Shown in pieces: positions 1 to 11,134 of a stretch of 64,000 nt of DNA (the stretch's first letter is position 1; the number at the start of each line of letters is the position of its first letter). Source of the stretch: Polytrichum commune. Taxonomy: Eukaryota > Streptophyta > Polytrichopsida > Polytrichales > Polytrichaceae. A program made the translations under genes and the position numbers. The stretch is taken from positions 37,683,501-37,747,500 of the forward strand of contig OX485805.1 of the NCBI GenBank assembly GCA_950295325.1, given 5' to 3'. The notes under the pieces were generated by a model. It saw only the letters and a program-made list of their open reading frames with translations, did no database searches and had not been told where the DNA came from.

Positions 1-2990
1 GAAATATATACATAAACATATACACATATAATACATATTTAAGTATCACTTGACTAAGTCCAAGTCCAAACTTATAGCATGTTGAATTTTTTCATAGGAT
101 CCTATGATAGGATTGAATGTTGTCATCCTTCAATAGAGTATTATGCCTAGTTGATTTTGCTAATATATAGCATTTGGGTGGAGAGGGAATTATCTATACG
201 TGTGTATCTCTCATATCATCCAATATAAAAAGCTTTGAAATAGTATGCAGCCATGAGGTTACTTTTTTCAGTTGATTTAATATCAGAATTAGTTTTAAAG
301 ATTTCAAATTAGTTTACTTGAGGTTATTTAAAATGAATCGGCAACAAACTTATAGGGGGTCGAGTTTTGTATGTTGGATGGAGGAGAGGAACGCTTGCAT
401 ATCATAATTTCCGCTCTCCAATTTTATAAATTGTTAAATGTCTAAGAAGTCAAAAAATGATGCGAGCATTTTTCAAACATATTGAAAGAAAAACTCAAGA
501 GTTGTCTTAGCACAACTCACCATAAACTAGTGGGTCCCATGGAGAGCTTTTGGCACGTGCTTGATAATGCTATGTTTTTGGCTTTTGAAAAGGGATCGAA
601 GCTTCATGAATGTCATTATTTTACTACCATCACATGAGTCCTAAGCTATTGTCGTGCACCGGTGAAAGAAATATGCAAATCTACCACTTTGGTAGATTCA
701 TATATCCTTGTGGCACATGACAATCACCGAGACGTCATGGCCACTTTACACTAGAGCTTGAAGGCCCCTTGACCCATGATATACAAATCATGTGAATGGT
801 CAAGAAGTTGGAGACGGCCCAAGTTCACTTTACACTAGACCTAGACGGTACAAGGAAATTCTAATTGATGAAAGATCTACGTGACATCCTACATGACAAC
901 AAGTGGATATCGTTTCATGACCTACCAGATATTGCATTGGACCCATCAAAATGAAATGGGTTGAACACAAAACTAAGAAATGTGACAATGAAGTAAACTG
1001 TCATTAGTTGCAATAAATATTATTATATTATATTACCGTGGTGGGAACCCGGATGCAAACATATGATGCAATCCCTCAACACGATCCACGTTCACTTCAC
1101 TGAGGGCCCATTAATTGCCAAATTGGATTTATAATCATCACAGGGTTTGGCCTCTGGATGATTTTGAAGGGCCCTTACATTTTCGTGGTCACGGCTCTTG
1201 GTCTGTGAGTAAAGTGACCCTAGACACAAGCTTGCAGTGATTGTATGTGCCAGCGAGGCTTCTGACTCCCATCATCTGGAGCACCATGAATTCAAATTGA
1301 TTGAATCGAGGCAAGATCAATCCATGTTATTTTTATTTTTCAGTCGAATTTGTTGAAGAAGCTTATTTATTATGACGTATCACTTCTTAGACTTCTTCAA
1401 ACCATGAATCTGGAGAGACAGTGAATTCACAGCCTGTGACAGCTCGACTTGAAGCGGCTCGCGCTCCCACCAATCCCTTATTCCAACTCTCAGTTCAAAT
1501 AAAGGCCATGTCACACAGGCTCCCAAGTCCTAACCCTAAGTCCCAGTTCACTGGAGGTCAATCCGTGCAATCTCGGCCGTCGAGGGCAAGGAAGTTAGGA
1601 CATATCACTTCACATGGGTCCCAAGTCTGACATGGATGCCTACATGGCAACACTTTTTGGATGTGAGATTTGAAACTTGTGTTGAGAAGAAAATCTAAAC
1701 CCAACTTTGACCACAAGTCCCCTAGAATATTTTTACATAAAACAATCAAGACCTTAAAGGATGAATGCCACACTTTAATGGTTTGTTGAGGCTCAAAAGT
1801 TGAGACTTTGCCTCCATGTCCGGACTTGCTGACATGGCTGAGATTTGGGACTTGGAACCCCATGTGAACCGGCCCTAAGAGTTGAATGAAAAGTTCAAAA
1901 GTAGCAAAGGAAGGTTAACATCTTCATGACGGAATTGATCAAAGTTGATTTCTCAATTTCTTCAATGCTTCAACTCTCTCAAGTCTCCCCACGGTGTGTA
2001 ACTTCATCACTCATTACAAAATCAATCCACCTCGTTTCTTGAATGCCCCACAGCTTTTTGCAGGTCAAGGTCGCAGCTCTCAAACTTTTGCACAAATTAA
2101 TGACTGATTGAACTTGATTGAGCTTCAGATTATTGAGTTCGAACTTTTTGCATCACATTTGCTTTGAACTTGGAAGATGCGAAGTGTAAGTATCAGCCTT
2201 TTCATGGTACCCGAAGGAATGCTACATTGAAGTCATATTGGGAGTTATTAACAATTACCTTACAGAGGAAATATTGACATAATGATTCAAATAAAGATTT
2301 GAGGAACAGCTATCGGTTGGATGTGAAGAATGAATGACAACACTCACACTTATATCAAGGATTATATGATCGAGAATCTCTTCACCATTAAATGGTATTG
2401 CTATTTTTCGGTTGATGAATCTCAAAGCAAATTGACCTTGCTTCACCACTAGGTAGCATACGAGTGTCATAGCACATGTCTGTTCACATTTGCTTGGCCA
2501 AACCCTAAACCCTACAGAGATGATTATAACAATGAAAAACGTCTCACATATCGTAACAGTCAGGAGCGGTTACTTGTGCAAGCCAAGGTTAAAGTGCTGA
2601 TGTCTTATGTGACCAAGAGCCCTCCTGTGATGCGACCCACAGCAGCCACTGAAATAGAGTTAATTGAGGTTAAGTTGCTAGGGTAAGCCAGACCTTGACT
2701 CCTTTGGGGAGCTTCCTAACTTGGTACATCATAAGTAGTCTACGTAGGTACATACATATAAGCCCCATGCATGCACATAAAAGTCAGCGTTCGCCAAACT
2801 GCAAGTGGCCATGCAGGCAGCTCCAGATGACCCTAAAGTGAGCCTAAAGTGCACCGGAAGAAGCTTAACCCAATCCAAGGAACATCGCGGCACGACTCAT
2901 GAAGGATTATCAGTTGGCAGTTGGCACGTCGACAACACTTTTATGGGGTGGAATCACGCGGCGACGTCGACGTTGCTAGAGGTGTCAAGA
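1..2990. other. intergenic sequence, no supported gene
   Basis: AT-rich non-coding sequence. Open frames are short and have no recognisable motif, codon bias or splice structure. Apart from the weak inverted-repeat element at 1609-1868 I see nothing of note. Confidence 0.6.
1609..1868. mobile_element. possible MITE-like inverted-repeat element
   Basis: The left end reads TTCACATGGGTCCCAAGTC and the complement of the right end reads TTCACATGGGGTTCCAAGTC. The arms agree closely over about 20 bp and continue imperfectly inward (TGACATGG on both sides). The size of about 260 bp suits a non-autonomous DNA element. No clear target-site duplication is visible, so this is tentative. Confidence 0.3.
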
Positions 2991-3011
2991 TCCTGTATGA
3001 GGGAGGCGATG

Positions 3012-3020
3012 AGCTATATA
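3012..3020 (+). promoter_or_regulatory. TATA box of the small secreted-protein gene
   Basis: GCTATATAATC lies about 145 bp upstream of the ATG at 3161, which would leave a leader of about 115 bases. It sits inside the upstream extension of the open frame, which argues that translation starts at 3161 rather than at the earlier in-frame ATG at 2921. Confidence 0.5.
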
Positions 3021-3160
3021 ATCTGCACACCATCCTCGGAGTTCACCATCATCTTTCATTGCAGCTGCATCTACCGGATCCATCCTCCTCATACTTCTCC
3101 TCCAGCTTTCTACAACTGCAGCACTTGACGAGGATCCAGGAAGTTGGATCGAGCGATCAA

Positions 3161-3541
3161 ATGGCGTCCGCCGTGAAGAGCGCTCTCATCTGCATGGTCC
3201 TGTTGGCCGCCGTCATGGCGGTGCATGGGGTCAGCGTGAGTGTTAAGAACCAGACTCCTGTGAGCATCAACGTGAACGGCATCGACATCGCGGCGGGTGT
3301 CACAGCCGTCGTCACCGTCACCCAAGAGGCGTTGGGCCTGGTCCTGAGCTTGGTGAACAGCCTGGGGAACGAGATCACAAGCTCCATCGACCTCCCCCTG
3401 GGTGTCACGGAGGTGATCCTCACCCAGGTCGTGGGTGGCATTCAGGTGACGGTGGGCGCGGTCACCACGACCGTCCTCAGCCTCCTGGGCGGGTTGGTGA
3501 ACTCGCTTCTGGGCCTCGTTCTCGCCATCATCGCCGTGTAG
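3161..3541 (+). CDS. small secreted hydrophobic protein, function unknown
   Basis: An intronless 126-residue frame. Residues 1-23 look like a classical signal peptide: a basic start (MASAVKSA), a hydrophobic core (LICMVLLAAVMAV) and a small-residue cleavage region (VHG). The mature part of about 103 residues is rich in Val, Gly, Leu, Thr and Ser, has no cysteine and ends in a hydrophobic stretch (LLGLVLAIIAV) that could insert in or associate with a membrane. The frame is clearly more GC-rich than its flanks, with strong G/C use at third positions, which supports real coding. A TATA box at 3012-3020 precedes it. I recognise no family; a plant cell-wall or surface protein is only a guess. An in-frame upstream ATG at 2921 would add 80 residues but would place the signal peptide internally, so I chose 3161. 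Confidence 0.65.
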   Translation: MASAVKSALICMVLLAAVMAVHGVSVSVKNQTPVSINVNGIDIAAGVTAVVTVTQEALGLVLSLVNSLGNEITSSIDLPLGVTEVILTQVVGGIQVTVGAVTTTVLSLLGGLVNSLLGLVLAIIAV

Positions 3542-4752
3542 AACAAACTTCACTTGCGTTCGTCTCCATCATGTCAGGTACGGCACATGTACATTGCAAA
3601 TAATTCTCTGCAGGCCAAAGCGGCACAGCTTGAGTTCTTTCGTGCACAATTGATCATCATTCAAGATCAAGCCGGGAATTAGAGCGGCATCAGTCGTACG
3701 TCGTGAAAGTCGTGTACTTTGCTCTGATCATGGAACTTTGTGCTTTGCAGTATACTTTCTCTACTTCCAGAACGCATGGAGACTGGTGACGTGGCTGGAT
3801 TTTGTAAGCATCTGTCACCAATAATTTAACATTTCTGTTTTGTTTCTGGTATTCACAGATCACCTGACGACTTGCTGGGGCGCTTGATCGATGGTCGGAG
3901 ATGGGTATAAATCCATTTGCTGGTGGGGCTGGGCGATTGAGGATCATGGCGTTCGGCAGAGAGCTGAAGAATGATGTGTTCAATAAGTCATATAAGCAAT
4001 ATAATATATATACTTAGTGGATATTGAGGAACCCGACGACAAGAAGCTATGGGCAGAAATTCCGAGATAGTGGTTGCATCTCAAGATGCCTATTCAATGC
4101 TGGGAAACTCTTCTTTGTGAAATTCCTGGTCCTGATCATTAAGGTTGCAAATAAAGATTCTGCCACCATTCTTTGGAAAATCGTTGCAGAGTCCAGAGCT
4201 GATAACATTTGCGCTCTTGATTGTTATACTGAGATTTTGCATACTGGCAGGGAAGTCGTGACATTGTGTTCACGTTTTCGTGTTTCCGACGCCTGTGCGG
4301 TGATAATGAACTTAAAGCTCCCGCAATGTTGTTGGCTATGTTGTAAACAACACTATTTCAGAACACCTTGAGACATTCACTCAACAGTGAAACACATTAC
4401 TCACGAGCACAATATGACTGACAATCACACACAATATTCACATGATGATACTTGCATTGCTCAGGCGTAGTCACACTTCATCTAAACATTCTTTATTGAC
4501 ATTCTTTCTACAGCTCGCATACACACTCACATGTTTCTTGCACACTTATACACAAAACTTCATGTTCCTCTTATACTATGCCGCTCACTTGCGGGGAGGA
4601 GAGTGAGGAACCTTCTATCACTATTCATTCTAACTGATGCGATCAATCATGTGACTAATCTAAGATACATTGAGTAACCCTATCAACAGTCATCAATGCA
4701 AAACAGATTGAGTGACTCCAATACTCCCACTCGTTGAGCATTGGAAGAGATA
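3542..4752. other. intergenic sequence downstream of the secreted-protein gene
   Basis: Presumably holds the 3' UTR of the gene ending at 3541, then AT-rich sequence. On the minus strand, copies of GAGTGGGAG at about 4720-4770 resemble the polypurine tract expected just after a copia pol, so part of a 3' LTR may lie below 4750. I could not define its ends. Confidence 0.4.
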
Positions 4753-5986
4753 TCAGGTCTCCCACTCAATGCTCAACCAGATACATTCCCATCTGATGTC
4801 GTAGGCGTTGAAAAGTTTCTTTAGGAAGAGCCTTGGTAAAAATGTCAGCCAATTGATCATGGATGGAACTATAGGAGGGCAAAATAAAATTAGCAGAGTA
4901 AGCTTCACGAATGACATGGTACTAGATATTGATGTGTTTAATCCAGCGATGGAATTCAAAATTCTTGATAAGACGCAAGGCACTTGGTTGTCAATGAATA
5001 AAAGGGTAGGAGAAGTGGGGGTTTTGCCGAGACTGGAGAGCAATCTTCTTTGCCAGATGATCTCTTTGGTAGTCGAGGATGCAGCAAGATATTCGCCTCA
5101 GTGGTGTTGCTAGCACAACTAGCTTGTTTGCGGGAGCCCAAAGAACAGGACCGTAATTAACAAAAAGGATAAATCCTGAGCAGGTTCGACAATCATCCAA
5201 ATCCATGGCAAAGTAGGCATAACTATAGGCAGTGAGGGAAAGAGGATGATCAATCCCTGAGAAGGAAATGCCAAATTGCAAAGTCCCAACAAGATATATT
5301 ATTTGAGAACTATAGTCTGATAAGGGAAAATGGGATCATAAGAGCAATCCTAAGACGACAGAAATCTCAAATGGGTGTGTGGATCACCTGGGACAGAGAG
5401 AGGGACAGAACCTTTAAACCCAAATTTGCGAACCAACTTTTTAAGATAAAGTGTCTTATCCAAGAAGAGCTCGTGAGTCGCTCGGTGACGAGTAATTTTG
5501 AGCCCAACATAACAACTGGCGGGCCCTCGAGTATTAGGGAGAGCTTCATCCATGGAATTCAAAATATGATCGATGTTGTTGCCGTGAGTGAAACAAGCAA
5601 GCCCATCATCAACATAGATTAGAAGAATCACCATCTATCCACCTTGAAAAGAGTAGTAGGCACACGGATCAACATCACTAACTTGAGAACCAAATTTGAT
5701 AAGAAACTGATGAAATTTGTGATGGCAGCTACGGGAAACCTATCTAAGCCCATAAAGGGTTTTCTAAAGGAGACAAACATATTGAGGGTGATCAGAGTCA
5801 ATAAATCCTTCAGGTTGCTCCATGTAGAGAATTTCAGCAATGTCTCCGTACAAGAATGCCATCTTAATATCAAATTGAATGATCTCCAGATCATCTTCGG
5901 CTGTGATAGCCATGACTAGGTGAACAATTCACACTTAACATATGGCAAGAAAGTTTCAGTGTAGTCAATCCCAGCTTTCTGGGTGA
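4753..5986 (-). mobile_element. Ty1-copia pol remnant, part 2: reverse transcriptase C-terminus and RNase H
   Basis: Read on the minus strand, broken frames give the copia reverse-transcriptase core. It begins with a GVTQKAGIDYTETF-like stretch at ~5950-5990, passes the catalytic box LLIYVDDGLACF at ~5600-5634, then the YVGLKI / LYLKKLVRKFGF segment, then an RNase H stretch with DLDDCRTCSGFILF near 5190. The tail near 4800-4960 matches, across a frameshift, the copia motif that precedes the polypurine tract. Several frameshifts and stops show it is dead. This half is separated from its 5' half (8228-9960) by the insertion at 5992-8222; removing that insertion and one CACCC copy restores the AKG-VTQKAG reading frame. 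Confidence 0.85.
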
Positions 5987-6579
5987 CACCCTATCAGCCC
6001 AAAACCATCACCCTTAATTGCATCCTAGTCCAGGTGAGAACCCAAGGCCAATATGTGGTTGCTTGTAGTTGTGACTCACCATCAAGCCTTGGTCACTCCA
6101 ATAATGTTCCATGAAATGCTAATTCTTTATTAAAGTAACACAAGGTAATCAGTGTTTAAGAACACTCCACACCTTCTGGTAATAAGCCTATTCATCCACT
6201 CCACCAACACACTACTCTAGCCCTAATGGCCTCTAATTAATGCCTAACACTGAAATTACCACCAACTTTCCTCAACTTCACTAATCCCTACGTCCTACTT
6301 GTTAATGTCCTATCTTTTGTGTAATTCTACTTACTTCAGCTCCTATCCAGTGGCCTAGTTTCTCCTTTGCCCGGGTATCTTGCACCTGTCACGACTGTCA
6401 CACTGTCATGCTCTTCAACCAGTCAACCATTAGCTAACCAGCCGAGCTTCGAAGGACTCTGGGTCCAGCTCAACCTAGACGGCTAGTATTGAGATTTCTG
6501 CCACGAGAGTCGAGCTGCTTCAGACCCTCTCCTTGCCCATCTAAATCCGCCTTTGACCACCTGGTTACCACCTTTCGGC

Positions 6580-7314
6580 CTCGGGGGGTGCACTGTACTA
6601 AACATGTACGAGTATACGTGAGTGCACAGGAGGGGTATTGATTTGGACCTTGCCGTATTACGTATACATATGGTATACAATGCATGTTATAATTTATAAT
6701 TACGTACATATATGGAAGGCCTTTAAAAAGTATAATACAATAATTGTACTTGTATGGTACTGTTACTATACTACATATCATAAGTTTTCATATTGGATGA
6801 AATCGTTTGGAAATCGTTTGGTAATCATTGGGTGGAGTATAGGGATCCAATTGACTTGATGGACCGTCCATCAAACGTGGAGATTGGTTTATGTTGGTAT
6901 CAAAAAAGGGCTAACAACAAGTGGACATATGATCTTACTGATCATTTGATGGTAGACTTAGAGAAAATAATTGCATTGGCTACAATGACATATATTGGTG
7001 AATCAAATGTTTATGAGTTACATCCGGGAGATGAAAAAGTTTTCAACGATTTTGCTGATGAAATCTAGGATATTTTGTTATACATATTATAGGGGTTGAT
7101 TATTGTTCAAAAGTATATTTGTATACTTATGTTAATGACTATAATATATGAATGGATGTTTTTTTGTGTATACATATTGTCACTTGTATATTTATTGTTG
7201 TAATTGTATGTGTATTACTTCATTTCACAAAAAATAACTTGTATATAGGGGGTTTTTAGAGTATGCAGTGAACGCACGTGATTCTAGGTTTTAATGAAAG
7301 GTGCACCTCCCGAG
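6580..7314. mobile_element. 735-bp TIR element nested in the 2.2-kb insertion
   Basis: The termini are CTCGGGGGGTGCAC on the left and GTGCACCTCCCGAG on the right, a 14-bp inverted repeat with one mismatch. Perfect 8-bp direct repeats CTTTCGGC flank it at 6572-6579 and 7315-7322. The 8-bp duplication fits hAT, P-like or Zisupton-type cut-and-paste elements, but the ends do not start with the usual hAT CAG. The interior is AT-rich and holds one open frame (6793-7068). Confidence 0.75.
6793..7068 (+). CDS. 91-residue open frame inside the nested TIR element, unknown
   Basis: The frame encodes a mixed-composition, protein-like sequence (WKSFGNHWVEYRDP near the start, LCWYQKRANNKWTYDL in the middle) with no repeats. 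It lies wholly within the 735-bp element and could be a captured host-gene fragment or a relic of the element's own protein. I recognise no domain. Its start may be artificial because no promoter or splice context is obvious. Confidence 0.3.
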   Translation: MDEIVWKSFGNHWVEYRDPIDLMDRPSNVEIGLCWYQKRANNKWTYDLTDHLMVDLEKIIALATMTYIGESNVYELHPGDEKVFNDFADEI

Positions 7315-8227
7315 CTTTCGGCTAGAAATACAAACCTGGATCACCTTCCAGCTGCCTACCCTCAAACTAGCATTAACCACTCCTTGTACCAGTTGTGGTT
7401 GGATTATTCTCAACAAAATCACCAAACTGCCAATGCCAAACCCCACTGCACTCTAGTGTGGTACCTAGGCCAATTGGGTTCAGCAACCACAAGTTCCTGA
7501 TCCTGCTCCTCCAAATCCACTTCTTTACTGTAGTGATGTGGGTGACACAACTGTGTCCTAATACCACTGTTCCTCCATAGTGCCCATAGCTCAACCCAAC
7601 ATTGCTGAGGGTCACAATGAGACCACTCAAGCACCTCCTTACCCATATGATTCTTTACTAGTTGAGATTCCACACATCTACCTTCCCATTGTGGCCATCT
7701 AGCCCTATACTCGGATTCTCACCAGATCCTCCCACTTACATTAATCCACCACTAATCAACCCCCACATACAAAGTTCTTATCTTGGCTGTAGTATCATCC
7801 CAGCTCCTCAGCCTCTCAGCTCCCAGCTACAGTTGCCGCTACTGTTGAGAGAGAGAGCTCCAAGAAGGAGCAGCCGACTCCTAACCTCCAACCGCCGAAC
7901 AGTAGGCTTCCCACGTCCCTGAAATTTCTAGGGATGCCTTGCCCATATCCCAAAATGAATAGCGACTTATCCTCTCAAAGTTAATTAAATCCCAGCTCCC
8001 CCTAAGGCTAAGGTTCAAGCCCTCATAACTTAATTTTAATTAATTCTCACTCATTCCTTTTAACACTAAGCGCTAACTAACCCTCTTAAACCTAATTCCA
8101 ATCACAGCTTAAAGCTAACACTCTTTTTATGTTTTCAAAGTCTTTACAAGAAACCAAATCCTAATGCTTATAACTTCTAGTAAACTCTAAGGCACCTATG
8201 AGCACCTGACTTTGGGCTCATACACCC

Positions 8228-9960
8228 TTGGCAACAAAACGGGCTATAAATTTGTCGACATTCCCGTTGGGTAGATACTTGGTTTGGAAGACCCATTTAC
8301 ATTTAATGGCTTTGCTACCATCAGGGAGGCGAATCAGCTCCCAAGTCTTGTTTTCTTTCAAAGAACCAATCTCTTCGGTCATGGCATGCAGCCATTGAGT
8401 TGCATCAAGACTTTTCAAAGCTTCATGAAATGTAAAGGGATCATTGGGAGAAACATCAGCAATGACAAGGTTTGGTAGGGGCGGAGAAGAAACTACTGAG
8501 TTTGAGATTAACCAGTTTGAAAGGAGATGCAGAAAGAGTTGGAGTGCTATTGACCATGTGCGCATGAGCCAATGAAAGGGAAGCGGTTGAAGATGACGAG
8601 GTGGGGATAACATCGCCGAGCTCAGATAAGGGCCGTAGCCAAACAAGTGTTTGTGCTTGGTAGTTCGGATGATCTGCAACAATCCCTAGGGTGATAAGAA
8701 GTGTTGCGACAAGGACTTCAGGAATAATCATGGCAAGGATGGGAACACTAGCAAATGTGACTTCTTGGGAGGAAGAAGAAGAAGAAGAAGGTTCAGTAGG
8801 AAGAAGGGGAACAAGAGTGGAGGGAGTAACAGGATCATCAAGAAAAATGGCTGGAGAAGGTGAATCAGAAAGCATCATAGCCAAGGTGCCATAAGAAATT
8901 TGCTCATTGAAAATGACATCATGGCAAATCAAGACTTTAGAAGTCACAGGATCCCATAGGCGATACCCTTTAGTGTGATTACAGTAGCCCAGAAAGAAAC
9001 AAAAATGGCTCTTGAGATCTAACTTGTTGCGATGCCGCTTATCAATGAATGCGTAAGCTTGGCACCGAAAAACCCTTAGATGCTCAAGAAAGGGCTTAGA
9101 GCCATACCACAATGTGAAGGGTGCACGGAAGGGTGTGTTACCAAGAATTAAACGAGAGCCAATTCGATTCAATGTGTAAATGGCGGTGTGGCAGGCTTCG
9201 CCCAAAAACTTAAGGGATACCCTCTAGAGTGAAGTAAAGAGCCAACACCTTCCATGATTGTTTGGTTGTCCCGTTCGCCTAATCCGTTCTGCTCCAATGA
9301 ATAAGGTACAATCACTTCATGTCGGACTATTTTTTGAGAAAGATACTCACAAAATTGCTTGCTAGTAAATTCACCACCACCGTCTGTCCGAAGAATCTGC
9401 ATGTAGTCTCCAAGGTCTCGAAATGCAGCACATGTATCTGAAGCCGGAGTGATCATCTTTGAACAACATGTAGTAGAATGCTCCTCCTGGAGACGCATAT
9501 GCCATGGGTCTACAGATGTCTGCATGGACAAGGTAGTCAGGAATTGGAGAGGAAATTCTTGGTGACTGCGATAAGAAGCTATGTTGATAATTTTTATCGA
9601 GGTCGACACAACCTTCACAGAATTCAGGGGTGTGCCTATTTTGGAGAATCATATCAATAACTGCCTCAATTTGGTCCATAGCCAGGATAGTTTGATAGTT
9701 AAAATGGCACAACCTTTAATGCCAGATCTCCAAGCTAGGGGTACCATCAACAACTGAACTAGTACCTAGGGATTGGATCAAGTTGGCATGAGTGGATGAA
9801 GGAACTGCTATGATATGGAGTTTATAGAACACCCCTCTAAGGAGCCTTCCATGAGCACAATCCCATCGGCAAGCATTTGCAAGGCGTTCAAAGAAAGGCA
9901 AGGGAGAATTATGACGAGGAGAAAATGAAACTCAAAAATAATTAGTGTTGAATGTCGAAG
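8228..9960 (-). mobile_element. Ty1-copia pol remnant, part 1: GAG-pre-integrase, integrase, start of RT
   Basis: Reading from 9960 downward on the minus strand: a GAG-pre-integrase segment (GRLLRGVFYKLHI, then CHFNYQTI and a CxxC-type stretch), the integrase core (VHADICRPM, FKDDHSGFRY, RTDGGGEFTSKQF, EQNGLGERDNQTIMEG), the integrase C-terminus (LRVFRCQAYAFI, FLGYCNHTKGYRLWDP), then the start of reverse transcriptase (ENKTWELIRLPDG, KCKWVFQTKY, RFVAKGV). At least three frameshifts make it non-functional. No protease or gag is recognisable beyond 9960, so the 5' end is truncated. Confidence 0.85.
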
Positions 9961-10590
9961 TAACGGCAACCCAATATGAAGAGGGTGGTCTGAGTAAGAA
10001 GACGCAAGAAAAAAAAATTGGTCAAAACAAGAAAATGACAAATGAACTCCGAAAAGAATTGAACTTGGAGGCGATTCACACGAAGTTTAACACCAAACCG
10101 AATGTAGTAAATCAAGTTGTGAATAAGCCAAAGAAACCTAAAAAATCGTTTGGACTAAACGGTGATGTTAATTCTAACGAATCCAAAAACGATTCAGATC
10201 GAGATGGGCCGTGACGGCGAGAGACGACCATTTCTAGACTCAAGGATGAGGTTAGCAATAGCCAGCCCTCGGAGTCCAAAAATAAATGTTATTAGAGACC
10301 ATCAAGAATAGAATAAGTTCATCGTTGGAGACAACTAAACCCATCTACATGATATTCCAAAGCCGACACCGTAGATTACTAAGGATAAACAGATTATTGA
10401 AGCTTTCATCACTGAATACGAAACATATTGTAATGCTTTGGGTTATAACAGTGATGAAGTATAAATGTGGAAATTCAAATATTTTTTCAAGGGGGGCCAT
10501 CCACCACCTTTGTGGTTTGGAAAGGTTTACGGGGCGAGACCTTGCCATAGAAGGAGTTGAAGGAGTCGGTGGTCAAAATGTGATATAAGC
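9945..10590 (+). other. decayed plus-strand coding, possibly gag-like
   Basis: A lysine- and asparagine-rich frame runs from 9945 to 10214 (KPKKPKKSFGLNGD near its end). A second piece around 10370-10520 reads IIEAFITEYETYCNALGYN then a tryptophan/phenylalanine cluster, reminiscent of LTR-retrotransposon gag helices. The frames are broken by stops. Assignment to a retrotransposon is an inference from composition only. Confidence 0.3.
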
Positions 10591-11134
10591 CGCATCAATA
10601 TTTAATACTATATTCGTTAAATTGAGACTTTCTCTAGTCTCAAATTAATATATGGATCAAACAACATTCCGTGTTCCGAAACTATATTGCGAACAATCTC
10701 AAATATATTATATGTTCTAATATCCCAAATCTATTATGTGTGGACATAAGCACATATGGTAGAGCACTCAACACCAACCTCATCAACAAAAACACTTTGG
10801 GTAGAGCACTCCAAACTAGTTTCACCCAAGAAACATATAAAATGATTTCTATTATTAGCATGGTCAATAAAATATAGACATTGCAACATACAAAGTGCAT
10901 GCAATAAATGCATATTTCTTCAATGGAAAATTTAGTCCCAAATTTAATAAAAAAATGAACTTCACAATTGTATTGAAATATAGTAAATGGATATTCATCC
11001 AACCCCAAACAATATAGCATTCGCAAGTTCTACCCAAAATCTGCCCCAAGTTTGAGGAGCACACATATGAGTAATATATATTCGTCGAATTACTGTTTAC
11101 ACTATAATCATGCTAACACAATCCTACCAACTTC
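10591..11134. other. AT-rich spacer downstream of the DUF7869-type gene
   Basis: Contains an imperfect direct repeat of about 40 bp (GGTAGAGCACTC at ~10758 and ~10800). Presumably it also contains the 3' end of the minus-strand transcript that stops at 11135. No other gene signal. Confidence 0.4.

Larger units (their letters stand above)
5992..8222. mobile_element. unclassified 2.2-kb insertion in copia pol
   Basis: The ends read TATCAGCCCAAA on the left and, as complement of the right, TATGAGCCCAAA (one mismatch in 12). They are flanked by direct CACCC copies at 5987-5991 and 8223-8227. Excision with one CACCC rejoins copia coding in frame, so the boundaries are well supported. Without the nested 735-bp element it would be about 1.49 kb. 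I find no long terminal direct repeats and no recognisable transposase or reverse transcriptase, so it is probably non-autonomous. A 5-bp duplication fits an LTR-derived element as well as some DNA transposons; the superfamily is unresolved. Confidence 0.7.

Noticed and set aside
6580..7314. Helitron origin for the CTCGGG-ended element
   Set aside because: It has terminal inverted repeats and an 8-bp target duplication, neither of which Helitrons make.
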